Below, piece by piece: positions 39,919-47,233 of a stretch of 64,000 nucleotides of DNA (positions are counted from its first letter, which is position 1; the number at the start of each line of letters is the position of its first letter). Below the pieces are notes generated by a model. It had not been told where the DNA came from and made no database searches. It worked only from the letters and a program-made list of their open reading frames with translations. The translations under genes were made by a program, and so were the position numbers. Origin of the DNA: Ilumatobacter coccineus YM16-304 (GTDB taxonomy: Bacteria; Actinomycetota; Acidimicrobiia; Acidimicrobiales; Ilumatobacteraceae); NCBI RefSeq assembly GCF_000348785.1, contig NC_020520.1:4712001-4776000 (forward strand). Direction: 5' to 3'.

Positions 39919-39943
39919 AAGTTGATTACATCGCTCCGGGAGC
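39919..39943. repeat. Half-copy of the 39-bp palindrome
   Basis: The sequence matches the first 25 bases of the element at 26356 (AAGTTGATTACATCGCTCC then GGGAGC) and then diverges, so the second arm is lost or eroded. It lies at a convergent junction between two amidohydrolase genes, three bases after a stop. Confidence 0.75.
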
Positions 39944-39960
39944 CGCGTAACCAGGCTGGC

Positions 39961-41346
39961 TCAGAGGACGGGCCATTTGGCTTTGTCGGGGAGGCCTGAG
40001 CGGGCGGTGATCGCTTCGCCGGCGCGCTGGCAGCGGTCGTAGAAGGTGCCTTCGTCGATCGTGGTCATCTGACCGGCCTCGACGACCTTGACGCCGTCGA
40101 CGAACACGGTGTGCACGCCGCGTCCGTCGGCCGACCAGACGAGTTGGTTGGCCACGTTGAGGAGCGGACGCCACTCGGGACGGTCGGTGTCGTGCAGCAC
40201 GATGTCGGCGCGCTTGCCGACTTCGAGCGAGCCGATCGTGTCCTGCATCCGCATCGTCTTGGCACCGCCGAGGGTGGCCATCTCGTAGGCCATCTCGGCG
40301 GGGAACATCTGCGGGTCCTGACGAGCATCTTTGAACAGCCCGGCGACGAGATAGGTCGCCCGCATCAGGTCGGAGTAGTTCGACGCGTTGTTGCCGTCGG
40401 TGCCGATGCTGACGTTGACGCCGGCTTTGACCATCTCGGGCATCTTGCCGATCTGGGTGACGCCGTAGCTGACCTTGAGCGCGGTGGTCGGACAGTGCGC
40501 GACCGACACGCCGGCCTCGGCCATGATCGCGAGTTCCTGGTCGTCGACCTGGACGCAGTGGGTGATGGCGACGTCGTCGCGAAGGATGCCCAGTTCGGCG
40601 AGGTGAATCATCGGGCGGTGACCGAACTCGGCGACGAAAGCTTCGGGGTCGAGCTTGGCGGGCGACATGTGGAAGCTCATGCCGGTGCCGTGCTCGTCGG
40701 CGAGTTCGCGCGCCGCCTTCCACAGCGGGTCGGAGGCGGTGGTGTGGCCGACGAGGATCGACCAGGTGCCGAGGCGTCCGTCGGCGACCGACGCGTGGTC
40801 GACCAGTTGTTGCTGCAGCATGTCGATCGCCGCATCGGTGTTCTGCTTGTAGACGTCGGGTTCGGGCGGGAGGTCCCAGACCCAGTTGCCGACACGTCCG
40901 CGAATGCCGACCTCGACGAGGCCGTCGATCACGTCGTCGAGGAACCGGATCGTGCCGGCTTCGAGGAACGTGGTGGTGCCCGACTTGAGCATCTCGACCG
41001 CGGCGAGCTGCGCTGACAGGCGCTCCTCTTCGGCGGTGAACACCGAGTAGAGCGGGCAGAGCCACATGAACACGTTCTCTTCGAACGGGGTGTCGTCGGG
41101 GACGTAGCCGCGGGTGAGCGGTTCGCCTGTGATGTGGATGTGCGTGTTGACCATGCCCGGCGTGACGACGAATCGGTCGCTGCCGACGGTCTGCTTCGGG
41201 GCGTAGATGGCTTCGAGGTCGCTCTGCTTGCCGACGTCGACGATCTCGTTGCCGCGCACGGCGACCGCGCCGTGGCGGATGACGTCACGCGTCGGGTTCA
41301 TCGTGACGACGTGGCTTCCGACGATGAGGGTGTCGATCTCGATCAT
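39961..41346 (-). CDS. Amidohydrolase (TRZ/ATZ/deaminase type), paralogue 2
   Basis: This 461-residue protein has the metal motif TPGMVNTHIHITGEP (HIH about 68-70), SFHMSPAKLD, AITHCVQVDDQEL, and the Asp in VSIGTDGNNASN, then GSLEVGKRADIVLHD. The Asn/Asp pattern of the last motif is closer to classical TRZ/ATZ and S-adenosylhomocysteine-deaminase-like enzymes than its two paralogues in the window. ATG 41346 follows AGGAG at good spacing; the longer frame is rejected. The methyltransferase gene lies upstream on the same strand with 73 bases between, so the two may be one operon. Confidence 0.88.
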   Translation of the reverse strand: MIEIDTLIVGSHVVTMNPTRDVIRHGAVAVRGNEIVDVGKQSDLEAIYAPKQTVGSDRFVVTPGMVNTHIHITGEPLTRGYVPDDTPFEENVFMWLCPLYSVFTAEEERLSAQLAAVEMLKSGTTTFLEAGTIRFLDDVIDGLVEVGIRGRVGNWVWDLPPEPDVYKQNTDAAIDMLQQQLVDHASVADGRLGTWSILVGHTTASDPLWKAARELADEHGTGMSFHMSPAKLDPEAFVAEFGHRPMIHLAELGILRDDVAITHCVQVDDQELAIMAEAGVSVAHCPTTALKVSYGVTQIGKMPEMVKAGVNVSIGTDGNNASNYSDLMRATYLVAGLFKDARQDPQMFPAEMAYEMATLGGAKTMRMQDTIGSLEVGKRADIVLHDTDRPEWRPLLNVANQLVWSADGRGVHTVFVDGVKVVEAGQMTTIDEGTFYDRCQRAGEAITARSGLPDKAKWPVL

Positions 41347-41419
41347 GAAACGGTGCTCCTGGGTGCTGGGCGTGAAGGTCGGCAGGCGGGTCGTCGGGAC
41401 GAGCGCGCAGCGGGGCTGG

Positions 41420-42448
41420 TCATCGTGGTCTGCTCGCAACGAAGCTCTGCTGGAATCCGATGGGCTCGACGAGCCGCAGGTCGATGAATCCGGCGTCGCG
41501 GAGCCACTCGGAGAACTCCTGATGCGTGAAGCAGAAGCCCTTCTCGGTGCTCGCCATCATCGTGGTGCCCATGATCACGGCGTGTGGGTTGAACTTGCGT
41601 TCGATGTCGGTGAAGTAGTCGGCGAGGACGAGGCGGCCTTCGGGTTTGAGCGCTTCGAAGGCGCGCTCGATCAGGTGGCGGGCACCGTCGGCGCCTTCGG
41701 TGCGACACACGTGGCCGAGCACGACGATGTCGTAGTGGCCGGCCTCGATGTCGATCGTGTGGAAGTCGCCCGGCCGGAACTCGCAGCGATCGGCCACGCC
41801 GTGTTCGGCGGTCTTGGCCTGGGCGACGTCGATCACGCCGGGGAGGTCGTTGACGACCGCTGATCCGTCGGGGCATCCGTTGAGCATCGCGATCGACCAG
41901 GGGGCGCCACCGGCGCCGAGATCGAGGATCTTCGGTGCGCGCATCGCCGAGTACCTGATCTTCAGATCCGCGCGGGTCGCGCAGCGGAACATCGTGGTGA
42001 ACGTTCCTTCGACGAGCGGCACGTAGAAGCCGACAGGATCGTCTTCGATCGGCGTGGCCGGGCGACCGCTGCGGACCGTGTCGGCGAGTTGCGTCCAGTT
42101 CTCGTGCGGTCCGGGCGCCATCGGGATGAGCCCCGCCATCGACGCCGGGCCGTCGGACACCAGGTAGCGCTTGGCGGCGTCGTTGAGTTCGTAGACGTCG
42201 GTGAACTGGTCGAGCAAGTCGAGTGCGACCACGCCGTCGAGGAGCGATCGGACGTGGTCGACCGGTGCGTCGAGCGCGTCGGCGATCACGTCGACGGTCG
42301 ACGGACCGAGACGCTGCATCGTGTCGAACACGTCGAGTTCGAGCGCGGCGAGGAGGATGTAATAGCGGCCGAGCCCTTCGATCGCCGCCCACACCGGCGC
42401 GGCCGGCGGCGGTTTGTAGTCGGTCCAGGGGCGGCCGACGTGGGCCAT
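41420..42448 (-). CDS. SAM-dependent methyltransferase (O-methyltransferase fold with dimerisation domain)
   Basis: This protein has 342 residues. Residues 15-110 resemble the winged-helix dimerisation domain of plant-type and polyketide O-methyltransferases (LELDVFDTMQRLGPSTVDVIADAL). Residues 160-342 form a Rossmann methyltransferase: KILDLGAGGAPWSIAML binds SAM, then DLPGVIDVAQ, FRPGDFHTIDI, and the LKPEGRLVLADYF strand. The acceptor may be a phenolic or other small molecule. ATG 42448 is preceded by a purine-rich GAAGAAG; a GTG about 50 bases upstream is also possible. A triple 37-bp repeat lies between it and the zinc-type dehydrogenase gene. Confidence 0.83.
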   Translation of the reverse strand: MAHVGRPWTDYKPPPAAPVWAAIEGLGRYYILLAALELDVFDTMQRLGPSTVDVIADALDAPVDHVRSLLDGVVALDLLDQFTDVYELNDAAKRYLVSDGPASMAGLIPMAPGPHENWTQLADTVRSGRPATPIEDDPVGFYVPLVEGTFTTMFRCATRADLKIRYSAMRAPKILDLGAGGAPWSIAMLNGCPDGSAVVNDLPGVIDVAQAKTAEHGVADRCEFRPGDFHTIDIEAGHYDIVVLGHVCRTEGADGARHLIERAFEALKPEGRLVLADYFTDIERKFNPHAVIMGTTMMASTEKGFCFTHQEFSEWLRDAGFIDLRLVEPIGFQQSFVASRPR

Positions 42449-42516
42449 CGTGTGGGTCTTCTTCAGCTCCGGGTACGGAGCGTCGCGAGGCTCGAACACG
42501 ATCAGACGCTCGGCCC

Positions 42517-42627
42517 GGTTGTTTCCCTCGGACCGGGACGGCGAGAAACATCCGCTTGTTTCCCTTGGACCGGGACGGCGAGAAACATCCGCTTGTTTCC
42601 CTTGGACCGGGACGAAAAGAAACATCT
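42517..42627. repeat. 37-bp-family palindromic repeat, three tandem units
   Basis: TGTTTC blocks at 42521, 42558 and 42595 give exact 37-base periods. Left five-mers are CCTCG, CCTTG, CCTTG; right five-mers GGCGA, GGCGA, GAAAA; the core GACCGGGAC is invariant. The array lies between two same-strand genes, just beyond the dehydrogenase stop. Confidence 0.85.
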
Positions 42628-42635
42628 CATGACGG

Positions 42636-43670
42636 TCACGGGGTGAGGATGATCTTGCCGAAGAAGTCGCTCTGCAGCATCTTGTCTTGCGCCGCACCGG
42701 CATCGGCCAGCGCAAAGGTCGAGTCGATGACGACCTCGAAGTCGCCATTGCAGAAGGTGTCCCACACGGGGCCGAACTCCTCCGGGCGATACGGGTCGGA
42801 GCCCATGATCTTGATGCCCGAGTGGAACAGGTGGCCGAGCGACGGGATCGTGGCCTCGTCGCCCGACGAGTTGCCGCAGTTGACGAGTCGGCCGTGGATG
42901 GCGAGCGCGAAGAGCGACGGGCCGAACAGGGCGGTGCCGACGTGGTCGAAGACCATGTCGACGCCGACGCCCTCGGTGACCTCGCGGGCGAATGCGGTGA
43001 TGTCGGTGGTGCGGTTGTTGGCGACGTGATCGGCGCCGAGGGCGAGCGCCCGTTCACACTTCTCGTCGGTGCCGGCGGTGGCGAGCACCGTGGCGCCGGC
43101 GTTCTTGGCGAGCTGGATGCCGGCGGTCGACACGCCCGATCCGGCGGCGTGGATCATCACGGTTTCACCGGCGACGAGGTTGCCGACGTCGAAGAGCGCG
43201 TGGGCGGCGGTGAGGTAGACGGTCGGGAAGGTCGAGGCGTGGGCGAACGACATCGAGTCGGGAATCGCGTAGACGTGCGAGGCCGGCACGAGGCACTTCT
43301 CGGCGTAGCCACCGTCGACCGTGCTGCCGATCACGCCCAGGTCGCCGTAGAGGTCGCCGCGTCCGGCGAGCTTGGAGTTGTCGGCGACGCCGGCGAGTGA
43401 CGGGTCGGCCACGACACGGTCGCCCACCTTCACGCCGGTCACCGCGTCACCGACGGCCGAGACGGTGCCTGCGACGTCCATCCCCGCGATGTGCGGGTAC
43501 GTGAAGCCGGGCATCTGGAACCAGCCGTTGCGCTGGACGACGTCGAGTCGGTTGAGCGAGGTGGCGGCGACGTCGATCACCACATCGCCCGGGCCGGGCT
43601 CGGGATCGGCGACATCGACGTACTCGAAGACCTCGGGGCCTCCGGGCTCGTTGTACAACATGGCTTTCAT
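42636..43670 (-). CDS. Zinc-type alcohol dehydrogenase family protein (quinone-oxidoreductase-like MDR)
   Basis: This 344-residue medium-chain reductase has an N-terminal GroES-like domain (AMLYNEPGGPEVFEYVDV, FTYPHIAGMDVAGTV) and a Rossmann domain (VMIHAAGSGVSTAGIQLAKN, about 140-160). The zinc-ligand Cys/His of true alcohol dehydrogenases are absent, which fits the NADPH:quinone oxidoreductase subgroup. Its upstream region (43671-43786) is shared with a divergent VOC gene and holds a putative operator. Ribosome-binding AAGGGG precedes ATG 43670. Reduction of an enone or quinone intermediate is likely; the substrate is unknown. Confidence 0.88.
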   Translation of the reverse strand: MKAMLYNEPGGPEVFEYVDVADPEPGPGDVVIDVAATSLNRLDVVQRNGWFQMPGFTYPHIAGMDVAGTVSAVGDAVTGVKVGDRVVADPSLAGVADNSKLAGRGDLYGDLGVIGSTVDGGYAEKCLVPASHVYAIPDSMSFAHASTFPTVYLTAAHALFDVGNLVAGETVMIHAAGSGVSTAGIQLAKNAGATVLATAGTDEKCERALALGADHVANNRTTDITAFAREVTEGVGVDMVFDHVGTALFGPSLFALAIHGRLVNCGNSSGDEATIPSLGHLFHSGIKIMGSDPYRPEEFGPVWDTFCNGDFEVVIDSTFALADAGAAQDKMLQSDFFGKIILTP

Positions 43671-43712
43671 CGGCGTTCCCCTTGCTCTGGCATCGACTCG
43701 TTGTCACACTCT

Positions 43713-43732
43713 ATGGTAAGACCATCAGTCCA
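43713..43732. promoter_or_regulatory. Putative operator, site A (GntR/FadR-like inverted repeat)
   Basis: ATGGTAAGACCATCAGTCCA contains the palindrome ATGGT-AAG-ACCAT, matching the TGGTnnnACCA form of FadR-subfamily GntR operators, and an ACCATCAGTCCA half shared with sites at 51524 and 58034. It lies between divergent dehydrogenase and VOC genes, 54 bases before the VOC start. TTGTCA at 43701 could be a -35 element. Confidence 0.6.
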
Positions 43733-43786
43733 AACCGATTCTTGCTCACGCTAGTTTGACGGTCTCAACTCGCTCAAGGGGGCACC

Positions 43787-44314
43787 ATGTCGTATCCAAA
43801 CACGCTCGTCTTCGTCGATTTCGCATCTGACGACGTCAACGCTGCACGCAAGTTCTACTCCGAGGTCTTCAACTGGGAGGTCGAGGACCGCATCGCCGAC
43901 ACGTTCGCTCGGATCGTGCCCGGCCAGAACCAGAAGATCGACGACGGCACGCAGGGCCCCAACGGCAACCTGCACATGGGCATCTCCAACGCCGCCGACT
44001 ACCGCCCTCGTCCGCCGAGCGCTCCGAAGGAGCCGACCAACCTCAACCCGGGTGGCCGCGGCACGCGCGCCTGGATCCTGGTGAGCGACGACGACTCGTT
44101 CGAGCGCATCCTCGACACGGCCGTCAGCCTCGGCGCGACCGAGCTGTGGCGTGACCACTTCTGGACGGAGTTCGGTGGCGCCAACGCCTCGTTCGTCGAC
44201 CCGTGGGGCAACCAGATCATGCTCTGGGCCCACCTCGACGGCGTGGAAGTCGACGAAGAGACGCACGAAGTCATCGGTGACGCAGCCCTGCCCGACGGCT
44301 GGACCATCGAATAG
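43787..44314 (+). CDS. VOC family protein
   Basis: This 175-residue protein has a VOC fold: FVDFASDDVNAARKFYSEVF at the start, and the second half AWILVSDDDSFERILDTAVSLGATELW and GGANASFVDPWGNQIMLW. VOC proteins include dioxygenases, lyases and resistance proteins. The final 25 residues (VDEETHEVIGDAALPDGW) are an extra tail. AAGGGGG precedes the ATG. Its promoter carries the putative operator of site A, so it may share control with the catabolic island. A strong hairpin follows the gene. Confidence 0.83.
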   Translation: MSYPNTLVFVDFASDDVNAARKFYSEVFNWEVEDRIADTFARIVPGQNQKIDDGTQGPNGNLHMGISNAADYRPRPPSAPKEPTNLNPGGRGTRAWILVSDDDSFERILDTAVSLGATELWRDHFWTEFGGANASFVDPWGNQIMLWAHLDGVEVDEETHEVIGDAALPDGWTIE

Positions 44315-44346
44315 ATCTCGCGGGAGGGACTTCCCCGAGACATCGC

Positions 44347-44387
44347 TGCCCTCGCCCGGCCACGACCATGCGGCCAGGGCGAGGGCA
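44347..44387 (+). terminator. GC-rich hairpin after the VOC gene
   Basis: TGCCCTCGCCCGGCC and GGCCAGGGCGAGGGCA pair over 15 bases with one bulged A around a 10-base loop. It begins 33 bases after the stop of the VOC gene and may also serve the convergent MmcQ-like gene. Confidence 0.75.
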
Positions 44388-44427
44388 CCGATTGCCCGAC
44401 TGCTGGTCGAGCCTCCGCCCGAGCGGT

Positions 44428-44826
44428 TCAGTCGGCGCGCTGCTGAGCGAGGTAGCCCTGAGCCAGCGGTTCGGGGGCACAGGCCAACCAGGCGTCGATG
44501 ATCGCTTCGGCGAGCACGCCTGAGTCGACCACGTCGAGTTGGATCAGGATCGCCGGGTAGTCGGCGAAGTGCGAGATGGTGAACACGCCGTCGTTCCCGG
44601 CGTCGAGCGCTGCTGCCTTGTCGTCGAGGCCGTCGACGGCGAGCGCCAGAATCGGGCCCTGCGGCACCGGGTCGTCGCCGAATCGCTTGATGTCGGCCTT
44701 CGAGAACGGCCGCTCCCAGGCGAACCCCGTGCCGTCGACGAACCAGGTCGGCCGGCCGTACCGAGTGCCCTCGACGACCTCCGGCAGCACCGTGATCAGA
44801 TCGATCGCGTCGTCGAGCGTGGCCAC
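44428..44826 (-). CDS. MmcQ/YjbR-family protein
   Basis: This 132-residue protein matches the MmcQ/YjbR group, a small double-wing-like fold of unknown function: LPEVVEGTRYGRPTWFVDGTGFAW, a central GVFTISHFADYPAILI and the C-terminal DAWLACAPEPLAQGYL. There is no signal or membrane segment. It stands alone after the terminator of the VOC gene. Confidence 0.82.
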   Translation of the reverse strand: MATLDDAIDLITVLPEVVEGTRYGRPTWFVDGTGFAWERPFSKADIKRFGDDPVPQGPILALAVDGLDDKAAALDAGNDGVFTISHFADYPAILIQLDVVDSGVLAEAIIDAWLACAPEPLAQGYLAQQRAD

Positions 44827-44924
44827 ACACCCACGCTAGTTCGCACGAACGAGCCCGCCCGTCGCGTCGGCTTTCCGAGAATCCGACCATCTCGTCGACG
44901 CCGTCGTCACTACGTTGATCCGCA

Positions 44925-45010
44925 TGGCGACGCGGGTTCTGAACACCGCGGTGGGTCGGCCTGCGACCCACCGGGACGAGCGCGACCGCACGAGCGAGCC
45001 ATCGCCATGA
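44925..45010 (+). other. Short upstream ORF with hairpin leading into the sulfotransferase gene
   Basis: An ATG at 44925 opens 28 codons (MATRVLNTAVGRPATHRD then ERDRTSEPSP) ending in TGA that overlaps the sulfotransferase ATG (ATGA). Inside it, GGTGGGTCG (44950-44958) and CGACCCACC (44964-44972) form a perfect 9-bp stem with a 5-base loop. This may be a leader peptide with attenuation or simply a coupled start. The coding claim is weak: no good ribosome-binding sequence was seen. Confidence 0.35.
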
Positions 45011-45771
45011 CGACCGCTCCGACCTCGGGCTATCTGCTGTGCGCGTCTCCACGAAGTGGATCGACACTGCTCTGCGACCTGCTGACGCGCAGCGGGGTCG
45101 CTGGGGCCCCGGCCTCGTACTTCCGGCCTGAGTCGATCCCCGTCTACGCCGACGACTGGGGCAGCGACGGCGGGCGCGCCGGATGGGGCAACTCCTATCT
45201 CGAGGCGGTGCGCGTCCACGGCACGGGCGACACCGCCCGCTTCGGGATGCGAATCATGTGGACCGACATGCCGCCGTTCCTGCAGCGACTCGCCGACGTC
45301 GAACCCGGCGGAGGCAACGACCGCGAGCGACTGCATTCGGCCCTCGGGGTGGAACGGTTCGTGCATCTCTCGCGGCACGACAAGGTGGCCCAGGCCGTCT
45401 CGCTCGTGATCGCGGCACAGACCGGCCTCTGGCATCGACATGCCGACGGAACCGTTCGCGAGGGTCACGAACCGGCTCGGCGACCTCGCTACGACTTCGA
45501 CCTGATCGCCGACGCGCTGGCGATGCTCGTGGGGGAAGAGCGAGGCTGGCTGCGATGGTTCTCGACGCAGTCGATCGTGCCGTTCAGCCTCACCTATGAG
45601 GCGTTGTCGTCCGACCCGTCGGGAAGCACCCGAGCCGTGCTCGACCATGTCGGGGCGAGCCCCGTCGACCTGCCCGACGTGACCGCCGCCGGGACGGCGA
45701 AGGTGGGCACGCTCGTGAACACCGAGTGGGCGAAACGATTCGAATCCGAACGCCACGCACGTGACAGGTAG
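45007..45771 (+). CDS. Stf0-family sulfotransferase
   Basis: This 254-residue enzyme transfers sulfate from PAPS. The 5'-phosphosulfate loop is LCASPRSGSTLLCDLL (about 11-26). YFRPESIPVYADDWG, FGMRIMW and the FVHLSRHDKVAQAVSLVIA 3'-phosphate region follow the Stf0 (trehalose 2-sulfotransferase) pattern. Actinobacterial Stf0 proteins make sulfated trehalose or other sulfolipid precursors. Full length for the family (about 240-270). No partner genes of sulfolipid synthesis are adjacent. A palindromic repeat follows the stop. Confidence 0.87.
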   Translation: MTTAPTSGYLLCASPRSGSTLLCDLLTRSGVAGAPASYFRPESIPVYADDWGSDGGRAGWGNSYLEAVRVHGTGDTARFGMRIMWTDMPPFLQRLADVEPGGGNDRERLHSALGVERFVHLSRHDKVAQAVSLVIAAQTGLWHRHADGTVREGHEPARRPRYDFDLIADALAMLVGEERGWLRWFSTQSIVPFSLTYEALSSDPSGSTRAVLDHVGASPVDLPDVTAAGTAKVGTLVNTEWAKRFESERHARDR

Positions 45772-45777
45772 CGCCCC

Positions 45778-45806
45778 CGTCATCCGGTGTCAGACACCGA
45801 ATGACG
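45778..45806. repeat. GTGTC-AGACAC palindrome after the sulfotransferase gene
   Basis: CGTCATCCGGTGTC, A, GACACCGAATGACG gives 14-base arms with one mismatch. It starts seven bases after the stop. Same family as 13569, 15204 and 27403; the centre base alternates between A and T among copies. Confidence 0.8.
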
Positions 45807-45876
45807 CAGGATCAGCGCGTCGATCGTGGTGTTGTCGTGACGAACATTTGTTCGATTCAACGTTGTTTGAGCTGGG

Positions 45877-47121
45877 GTGACCGCGTATGATGTGTTCATG
45901 GTCGCTGCAGATCTCTCTCCACGTGGGGTGGTCGAGGGGCTGGCGGCTGCGGTCGATTCTGTGGCGCGACTCGAACTCGATGAGGTCGCCGCGGGAGAGG
46001 CCCCCGGCACATTGATCGAGTTGGCGCGGCTCGCTGATCGGTTGAACGGCGAGATCGCACGCGTCGCCGATCACGTCGCGTCGGGCGCCGAGTGGCGGGA
46101 GTCCGGGGCCACGTCGGCCGCCGCGTTCTTGTCGAAGGCGACCGGCATGGCGTGGGGCCGAGCTCGCGACACGATCGGCTTGGGATCGGCGATGGCCGAG
46201 TGCCCGGCGCTCGACGATGCGGTACGAGCCGGCCGACTCAGCCCGGCTGCGGCGCTGAAGGTCGTGCCGGCCCTCGACGATGACGGGTTCGGCGACGTCG
46301 CGGAGGAGTTGATCGCCGAACTGGTCGGCATGACGCCCACTCGCGCCGAGCAACACGTCGAGGTCTGGCGTGCTGTCGTCGACCCGATAGACGACACCGA
46401 ACGGCGGCGCCGAGCCGAGGACGGCCGCTGCTTGTCGTTCCGCCCGGCGGGCGACGGCATGACCCACATCAGCGGTGTCGTCCCCAACCGGATCGCACAG
46501 TCGCTGCGTCGATCGCTGAAACACCTCGCCGATCAGCAACGCACCGATCAGAGCGACCGGACGACACAGCAACGACGCGTCGACGCGCTCGGCGACCTGA
46601 TGTCGGCGTTCGAACGCGGCGAGGTCACCGGCGGACGCAACCTGCCTCGAATCATCGCCACCATGACGGTCGATGACCTCGAGTCACGCTCGGGCGTCGC
46701 CACCGGCAGCTTCGGCGAGACGCTCACATCGTCGGAGATCGACCGGTTGTGCTGCGACGCGGTGATCCACCGCTACGTCGCCGACCAAGACGGCGCCGTC
46801 CTGAACTTCGGGCGTGGCCGTCGCACCGCGTCACCGCAACAGTTCTTGGCGCTCACCGCCCGCGACGGCGGGTGCCGGCATCCCGGTTGTGACCGGCCAC
46901 CTGAGTGGTGCGAAGCCCATCACCTTCGAGAATTCGCGGCCCGTGGCGGGCTCACCGATGTCGACGAGATGGTGCTGCTGTGCCATCACCATCACCACGC
47001 CCTCCACGACCATGCCTGGACCCTCTCGGGCACATCGACCCACCTCGTGTTCACCTCACCTGGCGGCAACCGACTCCACTCCGTCCTTCAAGGCGGGCGG
47101 AAGCAACGGAGCGCCGCCTGA
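45877..47121 (+). CDS. DUF222/HNH endonuclease-domain protein (13E12-repeat type)
   Basis: This 414-residue protein has an N-terminal DUF222 domain (ELDEVAAGEAPGTLIELARL, then WRESGATSAAAFLSKATGMAW) and a C-terminal HNH nuclease: GGCRHPGCDRPPEWCEAHHLREF and VLLCHHHHHALHDH. These proteins are highly repeated in actinobacterial genomes and often lie near mobile regions; the role is not settled. GTG 45877 is used, with ATG 45898 as an alternative. The 35 bases before it are AT-richer than the surroundings (TTTGTTCGATTCAACG), a likely promoter. Confidence 0.9.
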   Translation: MTAYDVFMVAADLSPRGVVEGLAAAVDSVARLELDEVAAGEAPGTLIELARLADRLNGEIARVADHVASGAEWRESGATSAAAFLSKATGMAWGRARDTIGLGSAMAECPALDDAVRAGRLSPAAALKVVPALDDDGFGDVAEELIAELVGMTPTRAEQHVEVWRAVVDPIDDTERRRRAEDGRCLSFRPAGDGMTHISGVVPNRIAQSLRRSLKHLADQQRTDQSDRTTQQRRVDALGDLMSAFERGEVTGGRNLPRIIATMTVDDLESRSGVATGSFGETLTSSEIDRLCCDAVIHRYVADQDGAVLNFGRGRRTASPQQFLALTARDGGCRHPGCDRPPEWCEAHHLREFAARGGLTDVDEMVLLCHHHHHALHDHAWTLSGTSTHLVFTSPGGNRLHSVLQGGRKQRSAA

Positions 47122-47233
47122 CCACAGCGCTCTCCCCCGACGCGTCACGACGAACGACAACGTTCCACTCACGACGCGCCGAACCGACGGCTCCTTGACA
47201 ACCGACGACCCGGCCGGCCGGCCCAGGCTCGAC

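Noticed and set aside
42517-42627. CRISPR-like array
   Set aside because: The 37-bp units touch each other without spacers of unique sequence, the units are palindromic, and no cas gene is near.
42449-43057. N-terminal extension of the methyltransferase
   Set aside because: It translates the triple 37-bp repeat and the antisense of the dehydrogenase gene; it is not protein.
44827-45006. Known riboswitch (SAM, B12 or similar) before the sulfotransferase gene
   Set aside because: One stem is visible, but no conserved core of a known class could be matched by eye.
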